A DNA stretch of 64,000 nt from Roseovarius sp. MMSF_3359 (GCF_030733385.1 NZ_JASHJC010000014.1:62001-126000), one strand, 5' to 3'; counted from the stretch's first letter, positions 17,539-26,746 are shown. Program-made: numbers and translations. Notes: generated by a model not told the origin, from the letters alone.

Positions 17539-17681
17539 CTTTGGCGTAACAAACTGTCAAGTGGAAAATGGGGATGGATCATGATGCGTCGCGCGCTTTT
17601 CAAGATCGGAAAGGTGATGTCCGGAATTCTGCCACATCAGGGACGCCAGGGAGCGCCTCGTTGGCTGGGAGAAGTGTCGCG

Positions 17682-18149
17682 CTAATCCGTAACCGTTCGA
17701 TGGCGGGCGACATATTCCTCGAACACCTCAAGCGTTTCGGCACTCACATAATGCTCGATCCCTTCGGCATCGTGACGCGCAATCTCCGCATCTACGCCAA
17801 GCGCACGCAGGAAGCTCTCGACGATTTCATGTCGCCGGCGACATTCGCTGGCAAGTTGCCGTCCCGATTCTGTCAGGAAGACACCGCGGTAGGGCTTTTG
17901 AAGAGTTAAGCCTTCTTCGGCGAGGCGCTTGAGCATCTTGGCGACGGTAGGTTGCGCCACGCCAAGCCTGCGGGCGATTTCCACCTGGCGCGCTTCGCCC
18001 TCGGTGTCTATCAACTCGGCAACAAGCTCGACGTAATCCTCCACCAGTTCGCTGCGCCGCGCATCGCGTGTCTTTTGGAACGCCTCCGCGTGGCTCTCGG
18101 CATCCAGAGCGCCACGTTTGGATTGGGAGCGCGAAGCTGGCTTTTGCAT
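17682..18149 (-). CDS. mntR: MntR/DtxR-family metal-responsive repressor
   Basis: A 155-residue DtxR-family regulator. A winged-helix domain spans about residues 35-95 (RQVEIARRLGVAQPTVAKML is the helix-turn-helix) and a helical dimerisation/metal domain follows (RRRHEIVESFLRALGVD, then HDAEGIEHYVS). The C-terminal SH3-like domain of DtxR is absent, as in MntR. With bound Mn(II) such proteins repress Mn uptake genes. It lies 199 bases upstream of mntA on the same strand, and both genes have an ATAGCA-NN-TGCTAT operator. The charged 30-residue N-terminal extension (MQKPASRSQSKRGALD) is variable in the family. Confidence 0.88.
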   Translation of the reverse strand: MQKPASRSQSKRGALDAESHAEAFQKTRDARRSELVEDYVELVAELIDTEGEARQVEIARRLGVAQPTVAKMLKRLAEEGLTLQKPYRGVFLTESGRQLASECRRRHEIVESFLRALGVDAEIARHDAEGIEHYVSAETLEVFEEYVARHRTVTD

Positions 18150-18195
18150 CTGTTGATCCCTCTGAGCGCCCGAGACTTACGGTTCCTGAACATTT

Positions 18196-18209
18196 ATAGC
18201 ATGTGCTAT
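18196..18209. promoter_or_regulatory. MntR-type operator upstream of mntR
   Basis: ATAGCA-TG-TGCTAT, the same 6-2-6 inverted repeat found before mntA, lies 46 bases before the mntR start and suggests autoregulation. Confidence 0.72.
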
Positions 18210-18427
18210 GGTAACTCAAGGCGACATGATCGCCGGGCGGTGGCCAGAGGTTCGAACAACGGCGAATGGTTCCTGGTTGTGCCAAGATATTCGCGGAAAT
18301 TGACCGAAACCGACCGCGGCCGGAGATCAAATGAGAGTTGTCCGAAGCCAAATTGCTTAGCCATTCGGCGAAATCGAAACACTGGTTTGAGCGCGCATAG
18401 CGTCTTTGGTTTTTCGGTGGGGGTGAG

Positions 18428-18511
18428 TGGTGGGCGACCTTGGAATCGAACCAAGCGTGCGTCTCCGCGAGGGAGTTACAGTCCCCTGCCACACCTTGCG
18501 GCCTGTCGCCC
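18428..18511 (-). tRNA. tRNA-Tyr (GTA)
   Basis: Read on the minus strand, acceptor GGGCGAC pairs with GTCGCCC, followed by discriminator A and an encoded CCA. The anticodon loop CTGTAAC gives GTA. A long variable arm and the T arm CTTGG-TTCGATT-CCAAG are present, as expected for a class II bacterial tRNA-Tyr. Confidence 0.93.
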
Positions 18512-18646
18512 ACTATCGGAGGCTGCGCCAACCGACATGACGGGCTGATTACTCGGGTGATCCGGCACCGTCAACAGGAAAATAGCTTGCACAACCTGTG
18601 GACTGCGCGCATTGTCCGCCGCTCAGAACGAGGGGCGAAACCGGCC

Positions 18647-19423
18647 ATGAAAAAACCGCGTTGGGCGATCGAGAAAGAGCAGGCGAAGCGGGCCGCCGCG
18701 GCGGAAACGGTCTGGCTCTTTGGGCTGCATGCGGTGCGGGACGCGCTTGAAAATCCGGTGCGTGAAAAGCTGCGCCTGATCGTCACCAAGAATGCCAGCG
18801 ACAAGCTCGCCGATGCCATTGCCGCCTCCGGCATGACGCCCGAGATGGCCGACCCGCGCCGTTTCACCGCGCCGCTGGACCCACAATCGGTGCATCAGGG
18901 GGCTGCGCTTGAGGTCAAGCCGCTCGATTGGGGGCCACTTGCCGAGCGTTGCCTGGGGGATGGCGAGCGACCACCGCGCGTTGTGTTGCTCGACCGGGTG
19001 ACGGATCCGCATAATGTGGGCGCCATCCTGCGCTCGGCGGAGGTGTTCGGGGCCTCTGCGGTGATTGCGCCACGGCATCATTCCGCCCCCGAGACCGGGG
19101 CGCTGGCCAAGACCGCCAGCGGTGCGCTTGAACGCCAACCTTACCTGCGCATCCGCAACCTCTCGGATGCGATTACCGAATTGCAGGGGATGGGATACCT
19201 GGTGCTGGGCCTCGATGGCGAGGCGGAGGCGACGATTGAGCAGGCGGTCGAAGGCCGTCGCGACCGGCCCGTGGCCCTTGTGCTGGGCGCCGAAGGGCCG
19301 GGGCTCAGGCAAAAAACGCGAGAGACCTGCGACCAGCTGGTGCGGATCGACTTCGCGGGTGGTTTCGGGTCGCTCAACGTGTCGAACGCCGCTGCCGTGG
19401 CACTTTACGCCGCCCGGGCCTGA
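18647..19423 (+). CDS. rlmB: 23S rRNA (guanosine-2'-O-)-methyltransferase, TrmH/RlmB family
   Basis: A 258-residue SpoU-family methyltransferase that methylates a ribose in 23S rRNA (G2251 in E. coli) using SAM. The N-terminal L30e-like substrate domain covers residues 18-95 (VWLFGLHAVRDALEN). The trefoil-knot SPOUT domain follows with motif 1 DRVTDPHNVGAILRSAEVFG, motif 2 LVLGAEGPGL and motif 3 GSLNVSNAAAVALY. The frame runs upstream across the tRNA to 18440; the ATG at 18647 is the first sensible start. Its 3' end overlaps the convergent membrane-protein gene by 19 bases. Confidence 0.9.
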   Translation: MKKPRWAIEKEQAKRAAAAETVWLFGLHAVRDALENPVREKLRLIVTKNASDKLADAIAASGMTPEMADPRRFTAPLDPQSVHQGAALEVKPLDWGPLAERCLGDGERPPRVVLLDRVTDPHNVGAILRSAEVFGASAVIAPRHHSAPETGALAKTASGALERQPYLRIRNLSDAITELQGMGYLVLGLDGEAEATIEQAVEGRRDRPVALVLGAEGPGLRQKTRETCDQLVRIDFAGGFGSLNVSNAAAVALYAARA

Positions 19424-20316
19424 GCCGCGGCCGCTAGGGCGGCCTGATCTTCGAAGGCCTTGATGAACCGGCCTTTTATCATCCAGCTCAGCCCGAAGCT
19501 GCACAATGCGATCGTCTCGAAGACGAAGGTCAGCCGCAGACTGTTCCACCAGGTTTCCACCGCTTCGGCGCGTTCAGGTGACAAAAGCCATTCGAGGGCT
19601 GCGGATTTCACCCCGATTGCCAGGACAGCAAGTAGAATGGCAATGCCGAGATAGCGGTACCAGATATTGCGGCGCTCCTTGCGGCTGCCGGGCATCTGCG
19701 ACGCGCTGGAATTGCTGCGGGTGAAGACGAAGTAGGAGAAATAGGCGAGGATCAGGAACATGACCGCCGCGGCGCCAAAATGCAGGCTGCGCAGGAGCAG
19801 GGGAACGGCGTCCGGGCTGCCGAAGCGTCCGAAGCTGGCCCAGAAATCATAGGTGATCGTGCCGGTGACGTCGCGAATGTCATTGTTAAACACCTCCGAG
19901 CCGGTGGCGCCGGTGATGAAAACACGCGCGACCTCGGTTCCGTCATAGAGGCACCCCGAACCGGTGGTGGGCGAAAAGGCGATCAAAAAGGCACTGACCC
20001 CGGCGATCTTGGCCAGCCAGATGTCGAGTTTCGTGTGTTTGCGGTATCCGTCCACCTCGTCGGTCGGAAAACTGTAGAAAAACGCCAGCAGGAGGGCGAT
20101 GAAACTCAGCGACCCGACCAGCAGGTCACCGCCGATCCGGCTGAAATAGTAATGGCTGATCGAGGCGTTGAAACAGGTTTCGGTGAAAATCGTGACAAGG
20201 ATCAGCCAGACCGGCAGGAAAAGCGCCACATAGCCAACGCCCTTGTTGACGCGGCGCAGGCTGATGATGAAGGGCAGGTCGTCGAGAAGGTGTGTGTCTT
20301 TTGGTATATCGTTCAT
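19405..20316 (-). CDS. Uncharacterised multi-pass membrane protein (303 aa)
   Basis: Seven or so predicted membrane helices, including VGYVALFLPVWLILVTIF, LLVGSLSFIALLLAFFYSF, IAGVSAFLIAFS, FGAAAVMFLILAYFSYFVF, YRYLGIAILLAVLAIGVK and FVFETIALCSFGLSWMIKG. A hydrophilic, probably periplasmic loop with GSGCLYDGTEVAR sits in the middle. No transporter or enzyme signature is recognised. The last 19 bases overlap rlmB on the other strand, a convergent arrangement. Function unknown. Confidence 0.7.
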   Translation of the reverse strand: MNDIPKDTHLLDDLPFIISLRRVNKGVGYVALFLPVWLILVTIFTETCFNASISHYYFSRIGGDLLVGSLSFIALLLAFFYSFPTDEVDGYRKHTKLDIWLAKIAGVSAFLIAFSPTTGSGCLYDGTEVARVFITGATGSEVFNNDIRDVTGTITYDFWASFGRFGSPDAVPLLLRSLHFGAAAVMFLILAYFSYFVFTRSNSSASQMPGSRKERRNIWYRYLGIAILLAVLAIGVKSAALEWLLSPERAEAVETWWNSLRLTFVFETIALCSFGLSWMIKGRFIKAFEDQAALAAAAQARAA

Positions 20317-20452
20317 GGAAATAATCCTTGGGTAGAAATGGTGGCATCATACCATGATTTAAGGTTGAAATCCCGCGCAATCGCGCCCTTGCAGTTGGCG
20401 TCCATCGCGCCAATATCCCTCTGAAGGCCGGGATAGAAAGGAATTCGAGATC

Positions 20453-20779
20453 ATGCCGCAGACCCGTAAGATCGCGACGTGCTGCTATTGCGGGACGCGG
20501 GCGGTGCTTGTGCTGGACCGGGCGCGGCATGAATTGTCCTGCTCTGCCTGCGGGGCGCCCTTGCATGACATGAAGATGATGCCGCAGGCCAAGGCGGAAC
20601 CCGTGGCAAGGCCGGCTCCGGCAGTGTCGTTGCCGCGCGCCAAGGCCAAGACCCGGTCGCGACCGGCCTATGAAGACCGCCGAAAGCCCTATCGGAAAGA
20701 GAAGAAACGCAAGCGGAAGCCGTTGACGCGCAAGCTCTTCGAAGAGCTTTGGGATGTGGTCGAAGATATCTTCGACTAA
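20453..20779 (+). CDS. Zinc-ribbon protein with basic C-terminal tail
   Basis: A 108-residue protein. Residues 8-40 contain two CxxC pairs (ATCCYCGTRAVL and LSCSACGAPLHD) spaced as in a zinc ribbon. The middle is proline- and alanine-rich and the tail is very basic (RKPYRKEKKRKRKPLTRK), ending in an acidic helix (FEELWDVVEDIFD). This suggests nucleic-acid or acidic-protein binding; no function is known. The gene stands alone between a divergent membrane-protein gene and a strong terminator about 135 bases downstream. Confidence 0.7.
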   Translation: MPQTRKIATCCYCGTRAVLVLDRARHELSCSACGAPLHDMKMMPQAKAEPVARPAPAVSLPRAKAKTRSRPAYEDRRKPYRKEKKRKRKPLTRKLFEELWDVVEDIFD

Positions 20780-20799
20780 ATCACCGAAATTAACGGTCT

Positions 20800-20941
20800 G
20801 TTCACACCTATATTACATTCTCTTTTTATTCTTAACAGAGGACCTATCTATATCCCAGAGGCGTTGATCTGGAACTTCAACGCTTCACTTCACTGTCCCT
20901 CGTTCCGCGACTGGCGCCCAGGTTTTCCTGGGCGCTTTTTT
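20800..20941 (+). ncRNA. Candidate small RNA or long structured 3' UTR
   Basis: After the zinc-ribbon gene an AT-rich stretch (TATATTACATTCTCTTTTTATTCTTAAC) leads into a 7-bp hairpin, GCGTTGA/TCAACGC at 20861-20883, and then a strong intrinsic terminator. No reading frame is present. The arrangement fits a short independent transcript, but could equally be the tail of the upstream mRNA. Confidence 0.3.
20914..20941 (+). terminator. Intrinsic terminator
   Basis: GCGCCCAGG, a TTTT loop and CCTGGGCGC form a perfect 9-bp stem, followed by six T. It ends the zinc-ribbon transcript and/or the candidate small RNA. Confidence 0.88.
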
Positions 20942-20993
20942 CTTGCCTGACAACGCGGTAGGGTGCTTTCGAGGATTAGGTCAAGGTTTTGAA

Positions 20994-21467
20994 ATGAAAC
21001 AGGAATACGCCGATTCGTACCTGCGCGGTATTCTGCAACGCACGCAGACGATCGCCGTTGTGGGCGTCTCGACCAACGAGGTGCGGCCGAGCTTCTACGT
21101 GGCGCGCTACTTGTCGCTTAAGGGCTTCCGGGTGATTCCCGTCAACCCGGGCCATGCGGGCAAGACGCTTTTCGGTCAGACCGTGCGCGGTAGCCTGGCG
21201 GAGATAGATGAACCCGTCGGTATGGTTGATATCTTTCGCCGGTCCGATCACGTACCGCCGATCGTCGATGCGGCGCTGGAGGCTTTCCCGACGCTCAGGA
21301 CCGTCTGGATGCAGATCGGTGTCATCAACGAAGAGGCCGCCCGGACGGCGAAGGCGCGGGGCATGGACGTGGTGATGAACCGTTGCCCCAAGATCGAGTA
21401 TCAGCGTCTCTTTGGTGAGCTCAGGATGGGCGGATTCAATACCGGCGTGATTTCATCGAAACTTTAA
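20994..21467 (+). CDS. CoA-binding (YccU-type) protein
   Basis: A 157-residue single-domain Rossmann protein of the CoA_binding_2 family. An N-terminal QTIAVVGVSTNEVRPSFYVA nucleotide/CoA-binding loop is followed by GFRVIPVNPGHAG, VDIFRRSDHVPPIVD and MDVVMNRCPKIEY. The family binds CoA in structures but has no assigned reaction. An upstream in-frame start at 20943 lies inside the terminator region; the ATG at 20994 has AAGG seven bases before it. The downstream Dabb-family gene converges 9 bases away. Confidence 0.85.
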   Translation: MKQEYADSYLRGILQRTQTIAVVGVSTNEVRPSFYVARYLSLKGFRVIPVNPGHAGKTLFGQTVRGSLAEIDEPVGMVDIFRRSDHVPPIVDAALEAFPTLRTVWMQIGVINEEAARTAKARGMDVVMNRCPKIEYQRLFGELRMGGFNTGVISSKL

Positions 21468-21476
21468 GGACGGCGA

Positions 21477-21776
21477 TCAAGTCTCTGACGAGGCTTCGAA
21501 ATCTGCCGCGATCCGCATCTCGCGCATGGGGCGCACCTTGGCGATGCAGGCGGCGTAGATCGGGTTTGATTTATAGGCCGCCAGGGCTGCTTCGTCCGCG
21601 AATTCGGCATAGACCACGACGTCGATCTGCGGGCCGGTAATGGTGTCGCTGCGCAGGTTGCGCCCGACCTCGAAATGTTTGGCCTCGGGAATATCCTTGA
21701 GCATCATCAAACCCTCGCGGATCGCATCGACATCATCGGGATTCGTGGCACTGAAGAAAACGATGTGGCGGATCAT
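21477..21776 (-). CDS. Dabb-family (stress-responsive alpha/beta barrel) protein
   Basis: A 99-residue dimeric ferredoxin-like barrel protein. The start IRHIVFFSATNPDDVDAIRE and the middle DVVVYAEFADEAALAAYKSN are typical of the Dabb family. Bacterial members have no established reaction. It lies just before hisE on the same strand (the last gene of the his run) with three bases between, so it may be read from that transcript. Confidence 0.82.
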   Translation of the reverse strand: MIRHIVFFSATNPDDVDAIREGLMMLKDIPEAKHFEVGRNLRSDTITGPQIDVVVYAEFADEAALAAYKSNPIYAACIAKVRPMREMRIAADFEASSET

Positions 21777-21779
21777 GGG

Positions 21780-22094
21780 TCAGTCTTTCTTTCTTGCGGC
21801 TTTCTCGGCCAGCCCGCTTGTCCCCTGACGGCGGGCCAGTTCTGCCATCACGTCCGACAATGCGACATCACGCGATTGCAGCATGACCAGCAGGTGATAG
21901 AGCACATCCGCCGCCTCGTTGGTCAGGGCGGTTTTGTCCCCGCGCACCGCTTCGATGACCGCTTCGACGGCTTCCTCGCCGAATTTCTCGGCACATTTTT
22001 CGGGGCCTTTGGCCAGCAGCTTCGCGGTCCAGCTTTCCGCGCTGTCCGCAGACGCGCGTTGGGCGATTACCTCGGCCAGGTCGTCAAGGGTCAT
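21780..22094 (-). CDS. hisE: Phosphoribosyl-ATP diphosphatase
   Basis: A 104-residue all-helical MazG-like enzyme that hydrolyses PR-ATP to PR-AMP plus pyrophosphate in histidine synthesis. Conserved motifs are [18 protein letters not shown] and [13 protein letters not shown], holding the acidic Mg2+ ligands. The ATG at 22094 overlaps the hisF stop by four bases (ATGA). A longer open frame upstream is a shadow of hisF. Confidence 0.92.
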   Translation of the reverse strand: MTLDDLAEVIAQRASADSAESWTAKLLAKGPEKCAEKFGEEAVEAVIEAVRGDKTALTNEAADVLYHLLVMLQSRDVALSDVMAELARRQGTSGLAEKAARKKD

Positions 22095-22855
22095 GCGTCG
22101 AGCCTCATCGCTATTCCTGCTTTCGACATATGCGCTTTGGCCTCGGCAATCGAGTAGTCGCCGAAGTGAAAGATTGACGCAGCCAGAACCGCGCTGGCGC
22201 CCCCCTTGGTCACGCCCTCGACGAGGTGGTCGAGGGTGCCGACGCCACCTGAGGCGATTACCGGAATGCCGACCGCATCGCTGATGGCACGGGTCAGGGG
22301 CAGGTTGAAGCCCGCACGGGTGCCATCGCGGTCCATGGACGTCAGAAGGATTTCGCCCGCGCCCTTGGCCTCGACCAGTTGCGCGAATTCGACTGCGTCG
22401 ATACCCGTGGGTTTGCGGCCGCCATGGGTAAATATCTCCCATTTTCCGGGGCTGACGGTCTTGGCGTCGATGGCCACGACGATGCACTGGCTGCCGAACT
22501 GATCGGCGGCCTCGCGCACCACGTCCGGGTTGGCGACGGCGGCGGAATTGAAGCTGACCTTGTCGGCCCCGGCAAGCAGCAGGGCGCGCACGTCTTCGGC
22601 GGTGCGGACCCCGCCACCCACGGTCAGCGGGATGTAACACTGCTCGGCGGTGCGCCGGACGACGTCGAACATGGTGCCGCGGTTTTCATGGGTGGCGTGG
22701 ATGTCGAGGAAACAGAGCTCATCGGCGCCCGCCGCATCATAGGCCCGCGCGGCATCCACCGGGTCGCCCGCATCCACCAGATCGACGAAATTCACACCCT
22801 TGACCACGCGGCCATCGGCCACGTCGAGGCAGGGGATGATACGGGTCTTGAGCAT
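22091..22855 (-). CDS. hisF: Imidazole glycerol phosphate synthase cyclase subunit
   Basis: A 254-residue (beta/alpha)8 barrel that, with HisH, converts PRFAR and ammonia to IGP and AICAR. The N-terminal catalytic Asp is in [15 protein letters not shown] and the second in [13 protein letters not shown]; phosphate-binding glycines are in VGGGVR and ASGGVG. The ATG at 22855 gives the standard start [11 protein letters not shown]. The stop overlaps hisE. It is transcribed downstream of hisA and the DUF2867 gene, with the DUF302 gene intervening on the other strand. Confidence 0.95.
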   Translation of the reverse strand: MLKTRIIPCLDVADGRVVKGVNFVDLVDAGDPVDAARAYDAAGADELCFLDIHATHENRGTMFDVVRRTAEQCYIPLTVGGGVRTAEDVRALLLAGADKVSFNSAAVANPDVVREAADQFGSQCIVVAIDAKTVSPGKWEIFTHGGRKPTGIDAVEFAQLVEAKGAGEILLTSMDRDGTRAGFNLPLTRAISDAVGIPVIASGGVGTLDHLVEGVTKGGASAVLAASIFHFGDYSIAEAKAHMSKAGIAMRLDA

Positions 22856-22957
22856 GTTCTTGCTTTCCGTCACAAAACTCACGCAACCGTTTATGGGCAA
22901 ATTGCGCCATATGCCAGAGGATAGGCCGAGCCCTGTCGAATTCTTGAGGAGATTGTC

Positions 22958-23407
22958 ATGAGAAAATTCATTGCCGCCACCGTTTTGTCCGTGATGGCGC
23001 TGCCGGCCTGGGCGGGCCAGGATATCGTCAAGGTCAAGGCAAGCGGTGACGTGGCCAGCACCATGGACGCGCTTGAGGCCGCGGTGACCGGGGCAGGGGC
23101 GACGGTCTTTGCCCGTGTCGATCACGCGGGCGGGGCGGCCAAGGTCGACCTTGAGCTTGCACCCGAGCAGTTGTTGATCTTCGGCAACCCGAAACTCGGG
23201 ACGCCTGCGATGCAGGACGATCCGCTTGCGGGGCTCTACCTGCCGCTCAAGGTTCTGGTTTACCAGGACGCGGATGGTCAGACCTGGCTGGCCTACGAGG
23301 ACCCGGCGGAGATGCTGGAGGATCTGAATGTGCCGGCAGACGCCGAATACCTCAAGAAAATGACTGGCGCGCTGGCCAAGCTGACGGGGAAAGCCGCAGG
23401 CAGCTAA
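22958..23407 (+). CDS. DUF302-family exported protein
   Basis: A 149-residue protein with a signal peptide (residues 1-19, [18 protein letters not shown]) and a DUF302 domain. Recognisable stretches are [36 protein letters not shown] and [22 protein letters not shown]302 proteins are periplasmic or cytosolic with unknown function; the fold resembles a small-ligand binder. Encoded against the his genes, divergent from hisF and convergent with the DUF2867 gene. Confidence 0.85.
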   Translation: MRKFIAATVLSVMALPAWAGQDIVKVKASGDVASTMDALEAAVTGAGATVFARVDHAGGAAKVDLELAPEQLLIFGNPKLGTPAMQDDPLAGLYLPLKVLVYQDADGQTWLAYEDPAEMLEDLNVPADAEYLKKMTGALAKLTGKAAGS

Positions 23408-23417
23408 ATCGCCAGGT

Positions 23418-23891
23418 TCAGGGCTGACCCGTTTCCGCATGCCGCGCGACACGGGCCAGCATCTGCTTGGTGATCAGGATATGGAAGGGCATCACGGCGC
23501 GCAGATAGGCGCGACCCAGCCAGTTGTGGCGATGCACCCAGGTGGCGCAGTGGATATGCCCGTCCCGCGCCATGATGCCGATGCGAAAATCGAGGTGCTT
23601 GTCATCAAAGCCAAGGATCATTTCATCGGTTGAGCATTCGGTGACCGGAAAGATCGCCATCCGATCCGCGGATTTCGATTTGCCCTTGAGGCCGAAGGGC
23701 AACATCACGATCTGTCGGATGGCGAGCAAACCATAGACCCAGGCCGGGAATTTCATCGCGATTTCCGCGGCGCGCCGGGGGGTGTAGGGGGCCACGACAC
23801 GGTAGCCGTCAATAAAGTCACCCTCCCGGAAAAACTGCCAGAGCTGGCTTTCGCGCGGCATCGGGGCGGTCTTGACGGCGGGGAAAAACAT
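23418..23891 (-). CDS. DUF2867-family protein within the his run
   Basis: A 157-residue protein related to the DUF2867 family. Recognisable pieces are [33 protein letters not shown] and [19 protein letters not shown]. Many relatives are small soluble proteins of unknown role. Its ATG overlaps the hisA stop (TGATG), so it is translationally coupled to hisA although it has no known histidine function. A gap containing the opposite-strand DUF302 gene separates it from hisF. Confidence 0.75.
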   Translation of the reverse strand: MFFPAVKTAPMPRESQLWQFFREGDFIDGYRVVAPYTPRRAAEIAMKFPAWVYGLLAIRQIVMLPFGLKGKSKSADRMAIFPVTECSTDEMILGFDDKHLDFRIGIMARDGHIHCATWVHRHNWLGRAYLRAVMPFHILITKQMLARVARHAETGQP

Positions 23892-24613
23892 CAGCCTTTC
23901 AAGGCCGATAGCGCGGTGGGAAGGTCAATCGCCCCATCATAGAGCGCGCGGCCCGAAATCGCACCGTCGAGCGGCGCGCCGCAGTCGCGCAGGGCGATAA
24001 GGTCGCCGAGTGATGACACGCCGCCCGAGGCGATCACCGGAATGCTGACTGCGTTGGCCAGCGCCGCCGTGGCGTCGACATTCGGGCCCTGCATGGCGCC
24101 ATCACGGTTGATGTCGGTGTAGATGATCGCTGCCACGCCCGCGTCCTCGAAACTCCGCGCCAGATCGGTGACCATCACGTCGGTCTCTTCGGCCCAGCCC
24201 TTGGTCGCGACGCGGCCGTTTCGCGCGTCGATGCCCACGGCGACCTTGCCGGGGAATTCCCGCGCGGCATCGCGCACCAGCCCGGGGTTTTCCACGGCCA
24301 CGGTGCCGAGGATTACCCGCGCCAGACCTTTGGAAAGCCAGCGTTCGATCGTCGCCATGTCGCGGATGCCGCCGCCCAGTTGCGCGGGGATCTTCGTGCG
24401 TTCCAAAATCGCCTCGACCGGGGCGGCGTTGACCGGCTCCCCGGCGAATGCGCCGTTCAGATCCACCAGGTGCAACCATTCGCATCCCGCCTCGACGAAC
24501 TCCATCGCCTGCGCGGCGGGGTCGTCATTGAACACGGTGGCCTGATCCATTTCACCCTTGTAAAGGCGCACAGCCTGGCCGTCCTTGAGGTCGATGGCGG
24601 GGTAGAGGATCAT
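23891..24613 (-). CDS. hisA: ProFAR isomerase (phosphoribosylformimino-AICAR ribotide isomerase)
   Basis: A 240-residue (beta/alpha)8 barrel that isomerises ProFAR to PRFAR. The first catalytic Asp is in [17 protein letters not shown] and the second in [12 protein letters not shown]. Phosphate loops are LGGGIRD and ASGGVSS. The promoter must lie in the 135 bases before the start, because the upstream gene (DUF2147) is divergent. The stop overlaps the DUF2867 gene. Confidence 0.95.
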   Translation of the reverse strand: MILYPAIDLKDGQAVRLYKGEMDQATVFNDDPAAQAMEFVEAGCEWLHLVDLNGAFAGEPVNAAPVEAILERTKIPAQLGGGIRDMATIERWLSKGLARVILGTVAVENPGLVRDAAREFPGKVAVGIDARNGRVATKGWAEETDVMVTDLARSFEDAGVAAIIYTDINRDGAMQGPNVDATAALANAVSIPVIASGGVSSLGDLIALRDCGAPLDGAISGRALYDGAIDLPTALSALKG

Positions 24614-24748
24614 GGCGCGGCCCTTTCAGCGAAAACCTGCCCGCCTTTTGCACGGGGCCTGCGGGAATTGCAACGCGACCCAACGTCAGACTTGATCGAA
24701 AAGCCGCCCTTGGCCAATGTCGCGCAGAGTTTCAGGGAGGACGAAACC

Positions 24749-25141
24749 ATGAAGAAACTGGCATTGAGCATTGCCGCACTTGTCGTCAGTGCGGGCACGA
24801 GCCTGGCCGATCCGGTCGAAGGTATCTGGAAAACACAGCCGGGTGATACCGGTGGCTATCTGCATGTTGCCGTCTCGAAATGCGGCGACGCGATTTGCGG
24901 CGTGATCCGCAAGGCCTACAAGCAGGGCGGCGTGGTCTCGGAAGGCTACGAGCATCTGGGCAAGCGGATGCTGTGGGACATGCAGGCCAAGGGCGACGGC
25001 TCCTACAGTGGCGGCAAGATCTGGGCGCCGGATCGCAACAAGACCTACAAGTCGAAAATGTCGCTCAGCGGGAATACCTTGAAGGTGTCGGGTTGCGTGG
25101 CCGTCATTTGCCGCAGCCAGAACTGGACCCGCGTCAAGTAA
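24749..25141 (+). CDS. DUF2147-family exported protein
   Basis: A 130-residue protein with a signal peptide (residues 1-20, ALVVSAGTSLADP) and a DUF2147 domain: EGIWKTQPGDTGGYLHVAV, CGDAICGVI, GKRMLWDMQ, GGKIWAPDRNKTYKSKM and LKVSGCVAVICRSQNW. The family is a lipocalin-like periplasmic barrel with no assigned ligand. GGAGG precedes the ATG. It sits between hisA and glsA on the opposite strand, dividing the his genes into two transcription units. Confidence 0.87.
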   Translation: MKKLALSIAALVVSAGTSLADPVEGIWKTQPGDTGGYLHVAVSKCGDAICGVIRKAYKQGGVVSEGYEHLGKRMLWDMQAKGDGSYSGGKIWAPDRNKTYKSKMSLSGNTLKVSGCVAVICRSQNWTRVK

Positions 25142-25178
25142 TCGGGGCACGGGGCTGCCCGCATGCGGGTGGCCCTGC

Positions 25179-26102
25179 TCAGAACACCGACCAGCCAGTC
25201 CTTTCGGCGAGCATCTGCATCGCCTCGGTCCCGAGTTTCGAATTGCCGTAGCGGTTCAATCCCGGCGACCAGACCGCGACCGAGGCAATACCCGGCACAA
25301 TCGTCAGGATGCCGCCCCCGACGCCGCTTTTCCCGGGCAAGCCAACGCGGAACGCATAATCCCCCGATCCGTCGTAATGTCCGCAGGTCATCATCAGCGC
25401 GTTGATCCGCCGGATCCGGTCATCGGACACGATGCGCGGGGCCTCAGGGCCGCCCACGAGGAAGGCACCGGCATTGGCAAGCTGTTCGCAGGTCATCTCG
25501 ATGGCGCATTGATGGAAATAGGTGCCGAGGGTCAGCTCGGGCGCATTCTTGAGGTTGCCATGGGACATCAGGTAATGCGCCATCGCGAAATTTCGGTGGC
25601 CGGTGGCAATCTCGGATTGGGCGACGTCTTCGTTGATGTGGATGTCGTCGTCATTCGCCGCCGCCCGAACGAAACGCACGATCGTGCCCAACGTCTCGCG
25701 CGGGGTGCTGCCGTCGAGGATTTCATCGGTGGTCACGATGGCGCCCGCGTTGATGAAGGGATTGCGCGGACGGCCCTTTTCCTGCTCCAGCAGGAACACG
25801 GAATCAAACGCCTGCCCCGAGGGCTCGCGCCCCACCCGTCGCCACAGGCGGTCACCCACCTTGCCAAGCGCGATTGCCAGCGTCAGCACCTTGGAAACCG
25901 ACTGGATCGAAAACGGCGTCTGCGCATCGCCCGCCGTCAGGGTCGGCTGACCGGGCCGAGCCACGGCGATGGCGAACTGATCGGGGTCGATGGCGGAAAG
26001 CTCGGGGATGTAATCGGCCACGCGCCCCTTGTCGTCGCTCGCCGCGGCCGCCTTTGCGATCTCATCCAGGATGGTCTGCAAGGGCGGCATTGATCGGGTC
26101 AT
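25179..26102 (-). CDS. glsA: Glutaminase (serine-dependent beta-lactamase fold)
   Basis: A 307-residue GlsA-type glutaminase that hydrolyses glutamine to glutamate and ammonia. The catalytic Ser-x-x-Lys is in [17 protein letters not shown]. Conserved Asn and Tyr residues are in [18 protein letters not shown] and [10 protein letters not shown]. The ATG at 26102 overlaps the hisH stop (TGATG), coupling a free glutaminase to the glutamine amidotransferase subunit of IGP synthase. Whether this supports histidine synthesis or is chance placement is open. Confidence 0.92.
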   Translation of the reverse strand: MTRSMPPLQTILDEIAKAAAASDDKGRVADYIPELSAIDPDQFAIAVARPGQPTLTAGDAQTPFSIQSVSKVLTLAIALGKVGDRLWRRVGREPSGQAFDSVFLLEQEKGRPRNPFINAGAIVTTDEILDGSTPRETLGTIVRFVRAAANDDDIHINEDVAQSEIATGHRNFAMAHYLMSHGNLKNAPELTLGTYFHQCAIEMTCEQLANAGAFLVGGPEAPRIVSDDRIRRINALMMTCGHYDGSGDYAFRVGLPGKSGVGGGILTIVPGIASVAVWSPGLNRYGNSKLGTEAMQMLAERTGWSVF

Positions 26103-26740
26103 CAGGGGGTCCAGCGCAGGAAATTCGCGATCATCTTCAGGCCGGTCGCCTGGCTTTTTTCGGGGTGGAACTGGGTTCCGACGATATTGTCGCGCCCGAC
26201 GACGGCGGTGATGTCGCCACCATAACCCACATGGGCCAGACGTTCAGCCGGATTGTCCACGCGGAAATGGTAGGAATGCACGAAATAGGCGTGTTGCCCG
26301 GTCTCGATCCCGTCGAAGATCGGGTGCGGGTTGTCGATCACCAGGTCATTCCACCCCATATGCGGCACTTTCAGCGTGGGGTCATCGGGGGTGATCGCCT
26401 CGACCGTGCCGGCGATCCAGTCAAACCCGGGTGTCTCGGTATATTCCATGCCGCGGGTTGCGAGCATCTGCATCCCGATGCAAATGCCGAGGAAAGGCTT
26501 GCCACCATCGCGCACCGCCTCGGCCGTGGCTTCAAAGAGGCCGCGATGGTCGAAAAGCTCCTTGCGGCAGGCGGGAAATGCCCCGTCACCGGGCAAGACG
26601 ATCCGGTCTGCGCCGCGCACGATATCGGGGTCCGAGGTGACGGTCACCTCGCCCGCATTCACCTCATCCGCCATCCTGCGAAACGCCTTTTCGGCGGAAT
26701 GCAGGTTGCCGCTTTCATAGTCGATGATGACCGTTTTCAT
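26102..26740 (-). CDS. hisH: Imidazole glycerol phosphate synthase glutaminase subunit
   Basis: A 212-residue class I glutamine amidotransferase. The nucleophile Cys is in [12 protein letters not shown], the oxyanion/GDG motif in [13 protein letters not shown], and the His-Glu pair in [10 protein letters not shown]. It supplies ammonia to HisF. Six bases downstream of hisB and overlapping glsA by one base, so hisB-hisH-glsA form one unit. Confidence 0.95.
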   Translation of the reverse strand: MKTVIIDYESGNLHSAEKAFRRMADEVNAGEVTVTSDPDIVRGADRIVLPGDGAFPACRKELFDHRGLFEATAEAVRDGGKPFLGICIGMQMLATRGMEYTETPGFDWIAGTVEAITPDDPTLKVPHMGWNDLVIDNPHPIFDGIETGQHAYFVHSYHFRVDNPAERLAHVGYGGDITAVVGRDNIVGTQFHPEKSQATGLKMIANFLRWTP

Positions 26741-26746
26741 GGGTCC

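Noticed and set aside
22091..23452. Long N-terminal extension of hisF across the DUF302 gene
   Set aside because: The family start [11 protein letters not shown] is at 22855; the upstream part is antisense to a real signal-peptide protein.
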